Shown one piece after another: positions 21,201-31,851 of a stretch of 64,000 nucleotides of DNA. Within the stretch, counting starts at the first letter, position 1; each line of letters starts with the position of its first letter. The DNA lies in assembly GCA_033296885.1 (NCBI GenBank), contig MU863999.1:44646-108645 (forward strand). The letters are read 5' to 3'. A program made the position numbers and the translations under genes. The stretch comes from Triangularia verruculosa. Its lineage: Eukaryota; Ascomycota; Sordariomycetes; Sordariales; Podosporaceae. The notes beneath the pieces were generated by a model that did no database searches, had not been told where the DNA came from, and worked only from the letters and a program-made list of their open reading frames with translations.

Positions 21201-23280
21201 CCTTTTGCTCTTGTTCGCACCCGCGCTGAAATGATCGTTCAAATCCAGATTTGCGCTGTCACCGGTGCCAGCTGGGGGCAGTATGAGTGCTCGTGGTCGA
21301 ATTTGGCAAGCATTTTCTTCCAGTCCCATCCCCTTCCAATTCCCCCTTGGCTGGGCCTGTTATAACACCCACCTGAAGGCCTAAATGTCTGAGATGATCT
21401 TCGGAATGTCATTGATAACAAATAGCGGTGACAACGGACCGAAGACACCTTTCTCACCGCACTCTCTGGGAAAGTGAAGCTGGGGGTAAGGTACATGTCA
21501 AACTTTGCAGCCACCATCTGCAAGGCATCTTTGGATGATTGGACAGGAAGGATGCGAGCTCCCATATGAACATCCACATCCCACAAACGTTGCAACTGTT
21601 CCTTGGAATGGAGGTGTGAGGGTCCAAAAGATGTGAAAGTATCGAGAAAGATGGATGGGTCACATGGAAATGTTCCCCGTGTCTTGGTTCTCAGACATTG
21701 TCAGCTTGACAGCAACGGATCGAATTTGGGAATCAAATGCGGCCGGGGGTACTGAAGTGAGGGGTTCGGGCAGGCAGGAAAATCCGGTTTCTCGTGCAGA
21801 AATCGACAGCTTGTACAGCGCGAGAAAATCGAAATTGCCCCTTGACCGGTCTTTATTTCTCAAGTAGCACTTGCAGATTATCCCGTCACAAAGACTCAGC
21901 CTCCCTTGCTGGACAGCATCTTTGCGACCTGCGGTAGTTACTCCCCATCTTTGTTGTCGTTGCCTTGTTGAACACCAACAGGAGGACGGCGGCGAACACC
22001 CGGGACAAGAGCTTCATGTGTGGAACAGAGGGGTAGCTTGAAGGAAGGATAGCTCCGAGTAGTGGGTGAGCTACTCGTGTGAGCTAGGCATGTACTAAGC
22101 AGGGGCATCTGGGTGGCCACACCTCAAATTGTGCCCATGAAAAGGTAGGCGTGTCCACGGGAGGCTACAGCGATGTGGCCACCCACACGCATTTCTGGCT
22201 GTTAAACATCTCGCCACTGCGCAGGCGGCTTTTTTTGACCTCGACACTATGCGGACACCTACGACTACGCTATATCTTGAGTCTTTCGCCCCCTTAAACA
22301 AGACCACACAGCATCTGGATGATGGTGATAGATCCTCCTCTGTCCCACCAAGGAAGGAAGCCCAGTGCAACCGAAAATGGCTTGTTGCAGGCCTGCAGCA
22401 TGCCATGCTACCCATCCCAAGGACGTGCTGCATACTGCATGCAACAAGATCGACAATTCGACAAAACCTTGATGGCCGGCAACAATTGTCCATTCTGAGA
22501 CCGGACCAGTAATACTCTCGGGTTGCCCGATTGATCATGGCTGTGTCCGGTATGGTTGCAACGGCGGTGCTTGTGCCGATGCATCGACGTTCGATATCAC
22601 ACACTTCCACACCAGCTTCCCACAACTGCCCGCCGCGAGACACCGGCATGGGGGCACCCCCATGTGGGATCTGCACCTCACTCCAGTTACACATGGCGGG
22701 TATTTCTTCTTGACCATTTTCACCATCCAAAAAGACACCTCAGAAAGGAAAGCGAACGTTGATCGCCACACGCGCGGTCGGTGAGCAACTGACCCTCCCT
22801 GCCTACACCCACACCATCGAGATGGCCTAGATTCGTGTCTGGATGTAGGAAGCGCGCTAATTCCAGAGTCTCAGAACTTCGAAGGACATTCTACACATGC
22901 GAGGTTCTCTCTTGTGCCATGGAGTTCGTGGCAGGCAAGATAAGGTGCCGCCCATCCTGCTGGTGACTTCTTCCGCAGTTTGGTGCAGTATCCGCATCCG
23001 ACACACACCCCTTTCACTACACCCCACGACCCACCATCTCACCGCTTTCCACCGGCGATGGCGAGGCAAGGAACCTCGTATCTCCCAACAGGCCGGTGGC
23101 CATTCCTTTCGGTATTTAGGGTGACCATGGCCTCCAGCAGAACGTTGGTGGGCTTTCTGCACGGCGGTCTTGGGCTCTTGTTGATGCGGTTGGCTCTGGT
23201 CTCATCAGCCCAGGCAGTGTGCTTCTTCATCTTCTCGGCCTCCCAAAAGCTGCCCCCGAGTCCATTCCCACTTCATTTCA
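21201..23280. other. Intergenic stretch upstream of the MATE gene
   Basis: I find no supportable gene. The longest frame, 22095-22730 on the minus strand (211 codons), is Cys/Arg-rich, lacks an ATG at its start and has no recognisable domain. The DNA just before 23281 is the likely promoter and leader. Confidence 0.4.
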
Positions 23281-25493
23281 ATGTCCCCGGCACAGCCAAT
23301 CAAGTTCAAGCCCCGTCCTGATCGCCGGTTGGAGGCATCGCCCTTTGTCTCCAACTCATACATATCCTCATCGCCCATCGCCCAAGAAATCCTCGCGCGG
23401 GATCTTGCAGAATGCTGCGATGACTATGGAACCCAATACTGCCATTGTGGCTACGACCATGAGGTTGACTTTGAAACCGACGCCCTAGAGGTGACCTGCT
23501 CCCAGGGGTCTCCATTCGCACCAAGACCTAGCGGCGTTGCCTATGGCACCTTGAGACCCATCATCACGACCGAGACAGCGGCCAGTTCAGATGTCACGCT
23601 CTCTCGTGATGCGGAGAGGAGTCTCCTCCGCGATAATCACATTCTTCCACCGAAGCATCGAAGACGGCCCGCTGAGCCAGCTTGGAAGCAGATGTATCGG
23701 CGGATGTTCAGTACCAAGGTTCCTCAGAGTGATGACATCGGTCCTATCCTTTCAACATCTTCTACCAAAGCCCTCGAGAGCACCCCTCTGCTTCAGGAAA
23801 TATACCTCGACCCGCCGTCCCCGACCGAAAGTGACGAAATCAATCGATGGGAAGCGGCAGTGGCTGCCAATGTCCTCAAAACAACCTGGCAGCGCGAAGC
23901 TCAAACTTTGACACAGTACTCGAGATCGTTGATCGTCACATTCCTTCTTCACTACTCGGTCACCGTGACAAGTGTCTTCACTATAGGCCGCATTGGTCGT
24001 CTGGAACTTGGAGCCGTCAGTCTCGCCACCATGACAGCCAACATCACCTGCTATGCCCCAGTCCAAGGCCTCTCGACATGCCTTGACACACTATGCGCGC
24101 AAGCGTATGGATCAGGCCACAAACACTTGGTCGGACTGCAGTTGCAGAGAATGACATACCTCCTGTGGATGATTCTGGTGCCTATCGCTACCTTGTGGTG
24201 GTTCTCCGGGACCGTGCTATCCTCGATCATTCCAGAGCCCGAAACAGCTGCATTGGCCGGCCTGTACCTTCGGGTACTGATACTTGGGACACCTGGTGTT
24301 GCCGCATTCGAGAGCGGTAAGCGCTTCGTCCAAGCCCAAGGCCTCTTTCACGCAACGACCTTTGTCCTCTTGATTGGCGCATCAGTCAACGTCCTTGCCA
24401 ACTGGTTTTTTGTCTGGAGAATGGGATGGGGATTTACCGGGGCTGCGGCTGCAGTCGTCTTCACTCAGAATCTTCTCCCATTCCTACTCTTTCTCTACGT
24501 TCGTTTCATTGAAGGCATCGAGTGCTGGAATGGGCTCACTCGCCGAGCCTTTAGCAATTGGGGTAAGAAACCTTGGCGCTTTTCAACGAACTCTCTACCC
24601 CTTTTTGGGACCCACCCATACCCTGCCTCCAAACAAACGCTCGCAAGCACTCAATGCTAATTGTTGGGTATAGGGCCGATGATTAAGCTTGCACTACCAG
24701 GGATGGTTATGGTCGAGGCACAATATTTCGCTTTTGAGGTCCTCACCTTGGCTGCCAGTCAATTTGGCAGTGCGCACCTTGCCGCACAAAGCGTCGTTGT
24801 CACGGTAACGTCAACAACATTCAACATCCCCTTCCCCCTTTCGATCGCTGCTTCAACACGTGTGGCGAACCTTATTGGTGCGAGATTAAGCGGCGCGGCG
24901 AAGACTAGCGCAAAAGTGGTATGTATACTGTTTGTTATATTGTCTAATGCCTTGCCGGCGACTCACAGCTGACCCAATCAACAGGCACTCGTGGCTGGCT
25001 GCCTCGTTGGGCTCTTCAATCTGACTCTGCTGAGCAGCCTCCGATTCAAGATTCCGTACTTGTTTACGAAAGACGAAGAGGTTGCAGCTATAGTGTCAGA
25101 GGTGCTGCCAATATGTGCTGTGCTGCAACTCTTCGATGCCCTCGCAGCAATCTCGCATGGCCTCCTCAGGGGTATCGGAAGACAAGCTATTGGTAGCTTC
25201 ACAAATTTGTTTTCGTATTATCTGATCGCCCTGCCCATCTCGTTCTCGACCGGTTGGGTGCTGGGATGGAGGCTAGAGGGGCTCTGGTTTGGCATCGCTA
25301 TTGGTCTGGCCGTGTAAGTGCTTTCAGCAGCGTCATAGTTCTGTGTTGAATGGGTGAAACTGACAAATTACCGTTGCCCAGTGTGTCGAGCGTAGAGCTC
25401 TGGTATCTCTACCAGGCTAACTGGGACCATGCGGTGGACGAGGCAGAGATGAGAATGCGCTCAGATGACGCCTGCCATGTTGAATTCAAGTGA
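23281..25493 (+). CDS. MATE-family multidrug/metabolite efflux transporter
   Basis: I read join(23281..24562, 24674..24918, 24985..25313, 25382..25493), about 655 aa. The introns are 111, 66 and 68 nt. A hydrophilic N-terminal extension of about 210 residues, normal for fungal MATE proteins, is followed by about twelve helices. MATE landmarks include GLSTCLDTLCAQAYGSG, PGVAAFESGKRFVQAQG and LRGIGRQAIGS. MATE proteins export organic compounds by H+ or Na+ antiport at the plasma or vacuolar membrane. Oddity: the last exon should read VSSVELWYLYQANWDHAVDE, but the obvious GTAAGT donor at 25314 and CAG acceptor at 25379-25381 put it one base out of frame and would end in about 12 other residues. 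A one-base indel, a sequencing error or a non-standard splice is possible. Confidence 0.85.
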
Positions 25494-25809
25494 GAATAAA
25501 AGAGGCTTGTGGGGCTAACATGGTTCACATTGAAGAAAAGTTCCAAGACAGTTATACTTTCACGGTTACTGTAAATAATGCCTGGGTCAATTTTATCCAA
25601 TTATTGGTAACTTCAAGTTCTTGAATTGCTCTTTGAGATATCTACACAGAGATCCCCGTCTTCAAAGCGCTACCCATAAAAATGTTTGCCAAATGAGGAA
25701 AGCACATTGTCTGCCCTTGCAGAGTCTGGTATAGCAATGTAATAGGACAGAGAAACTAGGTACCTACAATCTAGAATGAAGAACACTACCCGATGATAGA
25801 CCCTCGCAA
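25494..25809. other. Short convergent intergenic stretch
   Basis: It contains the 3' flanks of the MATE and vWA genes, which converge here. A CTAGGTACCTA palindrome is at 25756-25766. Nothing else is seen. Confidence 0.4.
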
Positions 25810-27099
25810 TTACAATATCTCCAACACAGCTGCAACAAACGAAATTCCAACTCCCATCTGCAGAGCCACATCCCTCATGGGCACAGCCCCCGCGGTGAAA
25901 ACAGTCGAGGAAGTCGGGGTGGGCAGATACGTGCTGTTCGCACCTGTCGGGATGAGCGGCGAACCAGAAGGATGCGGCTGTGTCGTGTTCGAGGGCTTGC
26001 ACGGATCGAGAGAGCTGCCAATCTGAACGGCAAAAAGCCCCGACTTTGACCCCCCAGTAGTCGAGGTCACCTCGATGGTGAAATTCCCTGTTGCGAGCGC
26101 GGTGTGCTCAAGGCTCGCGACCCCAGTGGTGGCGTCTGTGACAGCAGACTTGATTTCGGTATTCTTGCCGGCCTCTTTCAAGGTAGCTTTGAGAGAGACC
26201 TTGTCGATAGCCGTGACGGTGACGTTGAAGGCTTCACCTTGCTGGGCGGCGTAGGAAAAGGTGGTGAGGCTGGTCTGGGAAAGCATGCCGGCGGTCTTCA
26301 ACCCGGGCAGCAGGGGGACGCTGCCTGTGGAGGGGGGTCCGACCAACCTGTTGAGAAGGGCCTGGGCGACGAGCTTGGAGGTGTCTTCTGCTGTGTTCAC
26401 GGTCGTGAAAGTGCCGCCTGAGCTGAGGATGGCCGAGGTGATGCGGGAGTCTTGCTCCTCGGCGTCGACGGAGAGGAAACCGAACGACACGCGGATGCCA
26501 GCCTTTTGAGCACGGTTGATGGAGTCGATAGTGTCCGAGATGAGGGAGGGGGGATCGTCGGCTCCATCGGTCAAGACGAAGATACCCGCATTGTCCGGTT
26601 TGTTGCCGCTTCGCGTGAGCTCGTCCAATGCCGCAGAGATGCCTCCGCCGATGAACGTCCCGCCATTGGCGGGGATGCCATCGATGGAGGCGCCGGCACC
26701 GCTGGGGTCACCGAGAGGGTAGAGGATTTCCGCAGTCTCGTTGAATTGAACGATGGTGACTTGGTCGGCGGTCTGGCCGGTGGTTATGCCGCCAGAAGAG
26801 ATGAGCTTTCCGACGAGGAGGTTGGCAGCTACGAGACGGAGGTTGCTGGGGTCTGTGTCTTCCATCGAGCCGGACCTGTCAATGACAACACCGATCTTGC
26901 GGCCGCCATTTGTTGCCTCGATTTTACCGAAGAGAGGCTCGCATGTTGAGTTGTTTGGTGGAGGAGGAGGTGTAGACTTCGCATTGATTTGGCTTGCCAG
27001 TGCGAGGATGGTGGCGAGAGAGGTGAGTCTGGAGAATAGGAGATGCCTTGGACAGGTTAGCTTTGTGGATAACATATAGAGGTTATGATCTTCTTACAT
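25810..27099 (-). CDS. Secreted, probably GPI-anchored von Willebrand factor A domain protein
   Basis: The body is one long frame ending at 25810. It has a signal peptide, a short Pro-rich linker, then a vWA domain with a MIDAS metal site (D-R-S-G-S near residue 57, a conserved Thr in NGGTFIGGG, Asp in VLTDGADD). An Ig-like region of about 110 residues follows, then a Ser/Thr-rich tail with a hydrophobic C-terminus typical of GPI attachment. I favour a split start: AT at 27098-27099, a 51-nt intron 27047-27097 (GTAAGA, GCTAAC, CAAG), then G-CAT-CTC from 27046, giving 412 aa starting MHLLFSRL. The alternative is an unspliced start at 27075 (421 aa). vWA domains mediate protein contacts; the partner is unknown. 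Confidence 0.8.
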
Positions 27100-28635
27100 G
27101 GCGCCGGCCGGTGTTTGTTGTTGAAAGATATGAAGCGAGGGACACAAGGAAATGCCAACCGTCTGCTTGATATTGGTTTGGTGATCTATGTGATGCTGTA
27201 ATCAAGCCAAACAAGCAATGGGAAGCAAGCAACCTACCTAGTTATACCTGACTTGCATCCATCACTTTAAGGGGATAAATTCTTGATTTCTCCGACACAT
27301 CACTTAGGCCTCCTGCTCATGTCGCACAATGAGGCTGGGAGCTCACCACCCGCCTGGGACACCTCATGCTGCTGGCACCAGTTGTGAATGCCGGAACCTG
27401 CCTATTGGATGTAGGCTTGCCTGGCGAATGTTGTGGTGTGGGAGCTGGCCTTCAGCCGCTGCTATCTCCGAACACGTTACACAGCAACGCATGACGACTC
27501 ACCCTATTTATCGTCTCTTATTCGAGGAAAGCTCCCGACGGCTGTCTCCGTTCCCTGGCAGTGTCAGACAACTTTTCAGCCACGCTCACAGTTGTCGGGA
27601 CGCGACCACCAGATGTTGGGCCAAGAAGTCGAGGTGGCTTGATGTCCACTTGTCAAAAGATATTTATGGCATCAAAGTCTTTTTGGCACTGCCATTTCGG
27701 GTACCTTAGGCATTTTTTCAAGGCTGGGGGATTCATTATTCGTCATGTTGCTAGCCACAGATGACAGCTACTGCTAGAAGAAAACTTGCACATGGCAGCA
27801 TTACCTCTTTGACAAAGCGGAACTTGAGTCACTCATTCCCCGGCCCTGCCAGTATCGGCAGCTGACACTCCGGTGCCAGCAAACGACACGCAAATCCGGC
27901 ACTCCCAGGGTCGATGGAACACCACCGAGAGATTTGGAACTCCCAGGTTGCCAAACCGGTTGTTATCGTGACAGATACCAGAAACGGCGGGCAAACTCCC
28001 CCACTTACTACCACCAAGTCATGGACACCATGGCAACTCCATCAACGCGGCCTGACAGCACTGCGAGGTACCTTAGGTATCCTTCTAACTGGCCACTGTT
28101 GCAACTTCGGGGGCGCCACTCGGCGTTTCTTTCACCCAGGCTGGTTTTGCAACTGAGCCGGACCCCCCAAATTTCCTGGCAGGGGACCGAGACTTCGTCA
28201 AATCCCTCTGGTCGTCGGGTCCCTCGAGAGCTGTTCCCGAACGTGGAGGTAGCAGGTGTAGCGGTAGGCGCGAGGTCCACGTCAAAGACACGTTTTGTCG
28301 TGATTTTTCCGGCTTGTGCAACACTGATGGAGTGCTGGTCAGCATGTCCGTGATGGAAGTTTGGTTGCTTTGGTATACCAAGAAGCCATCCATCAAGTAC
28401 TTCATGAGGAGCCGGTGCAACTACGAGCCCAGGATATGCCAAGGCGATGGAGCATTCAGAGGTGAAAAGGCTGACCAACATTTCCTTTCTATCTTGAAGC
28501 AAATAACAACAAAATCAGAGTTACATCCGTTGAATGTTGCTAAAGAAACGATGGAAATCTTGTCGCGCTCTGTCCCAAAAACATATCTCGAAACTGAAAA
28601 GCACACTGGGTGCTGTGTCGGACACCCCACAGCTG
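27100..28635. other. Intergenic stretch
   Basis: No gene is supported. Frames up to 164 codons (28008-28502 minus) overlap plus-strand frames and contain no domain. A GAGGTACCTTAGGT word lies at about 28066-28080. Confidence 0.4.
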
Positions 28636-29613
28636 CTAATAAGGAAGATTTGCGAGCAATTCGTCCTCGTAATTCCGAGACCACTTCTGGCGGTCCGCAT
28701 CCTGCGACATGGCCAAATCGCGGGTCCGAGATGAAGAGAAGGTGTCCTTCAGCTCCTCTCGACGTTGGCTGGTGAGCCGAGGGCTCGTTGCCTCTCTATT
28801 ATTCCTCCTAACAGATTCGCCCTCTTGCCGATTGATTTGCGACAGCAGCTGCGACCTCTTCTTGGCTAGATCTTGCAACTTATCCTCGAGCGGGCGTCGC
28901 CTGGAGCGAGACATCTCCTTCTTTTGTTCCAACTCCTTCAAGGGTCTCCTCGCGGGCACTATCCCTGCCTCACGCTCGAGGTTCCTCATACAGTTCTTTT
29001 CTTCCCGAAGCACCAGTTCGAGCTTGGCAATTTTCTCGTCAAGATCGGCGAGCTGAGAATGTCTGGCACGATCAGAGTCCGTGGAGCTCGTGCGTACGGA
29101 ACGGCTGCGAGGGCGAGACTGGCTGCTTGACTCGGTGCCGGAAAGTCGTGTCCCTGCGGAGCCGTGGTGAATCGGGCTACGATCCCGCCATTGTTGGTGG
29201 CGATCTCTGGTCGACGACCGACTGCGGTGCCTGTCTGCCCGGGATGTCTGCATCTCTGTTGAGTTGTTGGTAAGAGCAGAAATTGAATGGGCACGAACCG
29301 GTCCAAGGCTGACATCCGAAGGGATTTGGGGGTTGGGACCACGCCATCCACTTGACTTAGTATCGGATGGGCCATCTATGGTCCCCAACGTGTCACGCTG
29401 GGACTTGGCCTCGGTTTCGGAGGACTGGGGAGGACGAGGCGATGGAGCCGCAATGATTCGAATGGTCGAGGGAACTGAACCACAAGGTTACGTCGAGGAT
29501 TGTGACCCATCTGCCCAAGGGGCGATACGGACCGCCACCCCCAGAGCTGGAATAGGGAGCGTGTTTGTCACCCCGGGGCTGATCGGAATGGTCCATTCCA
29601 ATGGCTTCGACAT
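28636..29613 (-). CDS. Paralog family member 3: shared motif, SR-like region, coiled coil; in-frame TAA or small intron
   Basis: The ATG at 29613 opens with the shared motif at residues 7-33 (W7, LPI 19-21, LG 24-25, V28, I30, P32). A TAA at 29488-29490 then interrupts the frame, which continues in phase through PSTIRIIAAP (the strand that follows the motif in member 1), an SR-like block (RSRSSTRD, QQWRDRSP) and a coiled coil (LADLDEKIAKLELVLREEKN) to a stop at 28636. Either the TAA is a nonsense mutation (CAA to TAA is a single change), or a 54-nt intron 29475-29528 (GTATCG to TTCAG) removes it in frame, giving 307 aa but losing the end of the motif. The family function is unknown. Confidence 0.62.
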
Positions 29614-30594
29614 GTCGCCCTTCTTTGAAAGATTGGTCTCAAATGGCAGATCCTCTGCAAGAAGGTGTCGATGTGGTTGGCAGATTATCAAGTCAATAAT
29701 AATAAGGTACTGTGAAAAAGAAAGAGAAAACCTTTCAGAAAACCAGGCTCCATATACCTATGTAGCGATAAAGGGATTTTGTTTGGTTCTTGTGATTCGC
29801 TGGACAGTGCAAACGGACGTGAGTCGAGATGCTACAAACAAACCTACTCGAGATGCGGGGCCAGCTAGAGCATTGTATCTGCAACAAGCCGTGATCCCTC
29901 GCTTGCGATGACACTCGTCAACACGCGTTTGTTTGCTCGCTTTCGTGCGGTGATGGATAGCGCGGGCAGGTAGGCAACCCTTGATTACCAGGTAGGTACC
30001 TATGAACTTTTCTCACCCTTTCTCTCAAACCCTCTCAAGCTTTTCCAGGCTCAGCAATTCAAACCGCCAACCCCGAGACGAAGCAATACACAGACACACA
30101 AACATGTCAACCTTCTTGCCTTTTCCCATCCATCATTCACCGCATCCTAAACATTAGAGTGGTGCGCCCAGCCGCATATTGGCCTCCTTGCGCTGCTGAT
30201 ATGCCCACCCGCGCTTACGCGCGATGTTCATTGTTTGAAGTTTGTAAGGACCTGGGATGAAAATCATCAGATGAAACCGGTTATTCTACCAGGTGCTTGA
30301 TATGTTCGGCCCTAAGTCTAGCAACCTAGATATGCATCTGTTGAGTGATCTTTATAGTATTTTCACTTTCCCATGCCACTGTCTTTGTCAGTTTAGACAA
30401 GCTATTGGGGACGTATAACGTGTATATTACAGGTTGCTATACATTTGCATACTTCAATTATCTTCCATCATTCTTCATTCGCTTTTCCATCATGACTCGA
30501 AGCTCACCAGAGTGCCAGAGCCAACGAGTTGCTTGCATCAATCCTCTAGCCCAGAAGCAATACTATTCCCTCTCTCCCATAGTTTGTATGGCGT
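29614..30594. other. Intergenic stretch between family members 3 and 4
   Basis: The two minus-strand genes lie 0.98 kb apart in tandem. A TAGGTACCTA word is at about 29993-30002. The region has the AT-rich composition of an intergenic stretch; the frame 30345-30731 is without a domain and overlaps the end of member 4. Confidence 0.4.
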
Positions 30595-31851
30595 CTAATA
30601 CCCTCTCTCCTTACTCCTTCTTATGTACTCCTCCTCGCGGCGGCCCATCTCAACCAGCATCTTGTACTTTCTGGCGAAAACTTCAGGGTCTTCCTGGAAA
30701 GGATGGACAGGAGACTTTGGCTTCTCAGTAATAGCGGTATCATCCCCCGTATCATTGGTATGTCGGTCATCGTCAACTTTCTGGCCGCCAACATCGAGAG
30801 CATTGCCATTGCCAAAGTTGTCATTGCTGAGCTGGGGGTTGCCGAGCACTGGTTGGCGATTGGTGGTCCGGTAATTGCCGCTACTTGGGTTGCCACTTGA
30901 GGGGTTGGCTTTCAGGGGGTTGAGCAGCATGTGTCTGGCTTTGGCGGGGAAAACAGCCTCGGGTGTAGGCTTGGTGATGGCCTCTAACTCTTTGCTTATC
31001 GGGGAGCTGCCAAGCATCTGCTCGTGGTTACTCGCCATTTGGCGATTGGTGATCCTGTAGTTCTTGCTGTGAGAGTTGCCGCTCAAGGGGTTGCTTGACC
31101 CAGCCTGATGGAGCACTGGGTTGCCCGGCATGTGTCTAGCTTTGGCAGGGGAAACACCTTCAAACGTAGGCATGGTAATGGCGTCCAACTCTCGCAACTT
31201 TTCCTGATGGAGCTCGATTCTCGTGAGACATTCATCCGTCTTCTTCTTTAGAAGGTAGGGTCCATAGTTGCGGACATTGCGCTTCAGGTTTTCCAGACAT
31301 TTCTGGTCTTCATCAAGGGCAAGCTTGAGATTGTTGATCTTGGCCTTGGGATTGTCTGGGAGTTGATCTGGATGGCCTCTCATCGACCTGGGGGCAGTCG
31401 GGGGCAGACGAGCGAAGTCGCTAGAGGCGGTGCCAGAGGGATCATCGGAAGGGTGACTTTGGTGGTTGTTCGGGCCGGTAGTAGGCATCCGTCCCAGTTG
31501 TTGAGGGCCTTGAGACAAACCATCAGGCGGGCTGCGGTCTCTCCAATGTCGAAAATCTTGGCGGTGATCTCTGGTAGGTGAGCGGCTTCTCTCGCGATGA
31601 AATCGAGAGACAGGCTCGGCTCTCTGACTGGGCGCTGTCGAGGGGGAGGCGGTGAGGTGAAAGGTGAAGGGGCGTTGACTATGTCCCCAACCTTTCAGAG
31701 GTGAAACCAGGACCTCTACACCCAGTGCCGGGATTGGGAGAACTGTCGGAACTCCCGGCGAGACGTTAATCGACCAGCTCAGTTCTTGTGCTTGTGCGCG
31801 CCAGCTGCTGCTGAGCTCGCGCTCGCGCGCGCGAGTGGTTCGCTGCGACAT
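30595..31851 (-). CDS. Paralog family member 4: shared motif, SR-like region, coiled coil, duplicated C-terminal module
   Basis: A single-exon gene of 418 aa. An Arg-rich leader precedes the shared motif at residues 26-52 (W26, LPI 38-40, LG 43-44, V47, V49, P51 L52), then PFTFHLTAS in the position of the extra strand seen in the paralogs. Next come the SR-like block RSRSPTRD and WRDRSP, a coiled coil (KAKINNLKLALDEDQKCLEN), and two diverged copies of a module of about 45-50 residues beginning L-[DE]-AIT-x-PT and containing PAKARHM and NYR-[IT]-TNRQ. The C-terminus is charged (ARKYKMLVEMGRREEEYIRR). No targeting signal is evident. The first ATG of the frame is taken as the start. Confidence 0.78.
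   Translation of the reverse strand: MSQRTTRARERELSSSWRAQAQELSWSINVSPGVPTVLPIPALGVEVLVSPLKGWGHSQRPFTFHLTASPSTAPSQRAEPVSRFHRERSRSPTRDHRQDFRHWRDRSPPDGLSQGPQQLGRMPTTGPNNHQSHPSDDPSGTASSDFARLPPTAPRSMRGHPDQLPDNPKAKINNLKLALDEDQKCLENLKRNVRNYGPYLLKKKTDECLTRIELHQEKLRELDAITMPTFEGVSPAKARHMPGNPVLHQAGSSNPLSGNSHSKNYRITNRQMASNHEQMLGSSPISKELEAITKPTPEAVFPAKARHMLLNPLKANPSSGNPSSGNYRTTNRQPVLGNPQLSNDNFGNGNALDVGGQKVDDDRHTNDTGDDTAITEKPKSPVHPFQEDPEVFARKYKMLVEMGRREEEYIRRSKERGY

Noticed and set aside
22095..22730. 211-codon minus-strand ORF upstream of the MATE gene
   Set aside because: No ATG at its start, Cys/Arg-rich composition, no domain, and overlapped by frames on the other strand; a chance ORF is more likely.
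26452..26949. 165-codon plus-strand ORF inside the vWA gene
   Set aside because: Antisense shadow of the vWA coding sequence.
28636..29613. Calling family member 3 a definite pseudogene
   Set aside because: A plausible 54-nt GT-AG intron would remove the only stop in frame, so the status is left open.
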